6,338 nt of DNA from an uncultured Bacilli bacterium. Its GTDB lineage: Bacteria; Bacillota_I; Bacilli_A; RF39; UBA660. The notes below the pieces were generated by a model. The model had not been told where the DNA came from. It saw only the letters and a program-made list of their open reading frames with translations, and made no database searches. A program made the translations under genes and the position numbers. Positions 5,631-6,338 of the stretch are shown piece after piece. How positions within the stretch are numbered: position 1 is the first letter of the stretch; every line of letters starts with the position of its first letter. The stretch spans positions 1 to 6,338 of the forward strand of contig CANPWK010000062.1 in NCBI GenBank assembly GCA_947584105.1, read 5' to 3'.

Positions 5631-6338
5631 GTCTTTTTTTTAATATTAAACTTACAGTGATGGTAGCTATAACTATTAAGATAATTCCAATTACTACAAT
5701 AAATACAGGATTTTTAAGTAGAGTATCTGGAATGCTTACTTTATTATCCTTATTAATATTATTGTTATCACTATTTATTGCAACCTTTTTTTCTATTGTT
5801 ACAACAGGACATATTCCTTTTTGGGCATAAGTATATGACTGAAACACATTTCCATTATTCTCTATTGTATATACTTTATATTTCATATCAAATACTGGTG
5901 TCATTGTCCAACAATTTCCTAAAGCAAATGGAGTATCTTCTGACATTTGATATGATTCAGTTTGAGTACTTTCATTACTTCCACCTTTTCCAACATACCC
6001 CAACTTGTCTTTTAAATCATCTACTGTAAGAAGCCTTGCTTTATATCCCATTTCATCTACAGTTAATTTGTCTTTAAAAATTTTATCTGCCCATTCATCT
6101 ACTATTGATTTTATTTGTGATTTCTCGTAATTAGCATTACAATCATAATGATTATAATCACAAACATCCTTTTTATAATCATACTTGACATAACCAGGAT
6201 AATATTCATTACTATCTTCTAACCCTATTGTACCTTTATCTAATTTATTAGAATTAACTGCTTCAATATTTTCTAACTCTTCATATGATAATGGTAATTT
6301 AGTAACCATTGTTAATTTATCATCTGTTTTACTAGCAT
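5626..6338 (-). CDS. Exported membrane-anchored protein with a DUF6273-like domain (C-terminal part, partial)
   Basis: The frame is open from the right edge to the TAA at 5626-5628, giving 236 visible residues. The ATG at 6309 has no Shine-Dalgarno sequence and its frame continues upstream, so the true start is outside. Numbering from that Met, residues about 60-175 resemble the DUF6273-type pattern as I recall it: YEKSQIK (61-67) with W73 and F78, then ARLLTVDDL (91-99), then CWTMTP (133-138), then GICPVVTI (165-172). An Asn/Asp/Lys-rich linker (179-191) leads to IPDT (193-196), a hydrophobic segment at 201-223 and the tail KKRQ. This is the layout of a surface protein anchored by its C-terminus, possibly a variant sorting signal. 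The cysteines C50, C57, C133 and C167 could pair outside the cell. The function is unknown; the domain match is from memory. Confidence 0.8.
   Translation of the reverse strand, partial: ASKTDDKLTMVTKLPLSYEELENIEAVNSNKLDKGTIGLEDSNEYYPGYVKYDYKKDVCDYNHYDCNANYEKSQIKSIVDEWADKIFKDKLTVDEMGYKARLLTVDDLKDKLGYVGKGGSNESTQTESYQMSEDTPFALGNCWTMTPVFDMKYKVYTIENNGNVFQSYTYAQKGICPVVTIEKKVAINSDNNNINKDNKVSIPDTLLKNPVFIVVIGIILIVIATITVSLILKKRQ

Noticed and set aside
5778..6029. Plus-strand open frame of 83 codons rich in Phe, Tyr, Leu and His
   Set aside because: It is antisense to the surface-protein gene, with no ribosome site or recognisable motif.

Overview
The window is a very AT-rich stretch from what is almost certainly a Bacillota (Firmicutes) chromosome. 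It carries RNase Y and a Firmicute-type RecA. It also has both subunits of dipicolinate synthase, which makes the calcium-chelated spore-core compound of endospore formers. Shine-Dalgarno sites are strong GGAGG types, and recA has a perfect consensus vegetative promoter. Lysine- and asparagine-rich proteins and a repeat-type surface-protein domain at the right edge suggest an uncultured, possibly gut-associated clostridial or bacillar lineage, but no species can be named from the sequence.

Layout from left to right: (1) positions 1-1047, minus strand, the N-terminal 349 residues of RNase Y (rny), cut by the window edge just as the HD domain begins; (2) 1149-2168, minus, complete recA, with a weak hairpin plus T-tract at its stop codon and a separate promoter for rny downstream; (3) 2169-2366, a 198-bp control region holding the recA ribosome site, a TTGACA-17-TATAAT promoter, a LexA-like operator and a hairpin that probably terminates the upstream operon; (4) 2367-3700, minus, the two-gene operon spoVFA-spoVFB with a 4-base ATGA overlap; (5) 3701-3786, a short divergent control region; (6) 3787-5565, plus, a complete glutamine-dependent asparagine synthetase (asnB); (7) 5565-5630, an A/T-rich long-armed inverted repeat serving both converging genes; (8) 5626-6338, minus, the C-terminal part of an exported membrane-anchored protein whose reading frame stays open to the window edge.

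The genes are not one pathway. recA (homologous recombination, SOS) and rny (mRNA decay) are housekeeping neighbours that each seem to have their own promoter. spoVFAB is a sporulation operon found here without the lysine-pathway genes that accompany it in Bacillus subtilis. asnB stands alone, facing the other way. No mobile element, CRISPR array, tRNA or rRNA gene was seen, and no gene-free stretch exceeds 300 bases. I found no clearly new biological system. The points most worth a second look are the recA operator geometry, the isolated and shortened dipicolinate synthase operon, and the variant sorting-signal-like tail and unusual cysteines of the surface protein.
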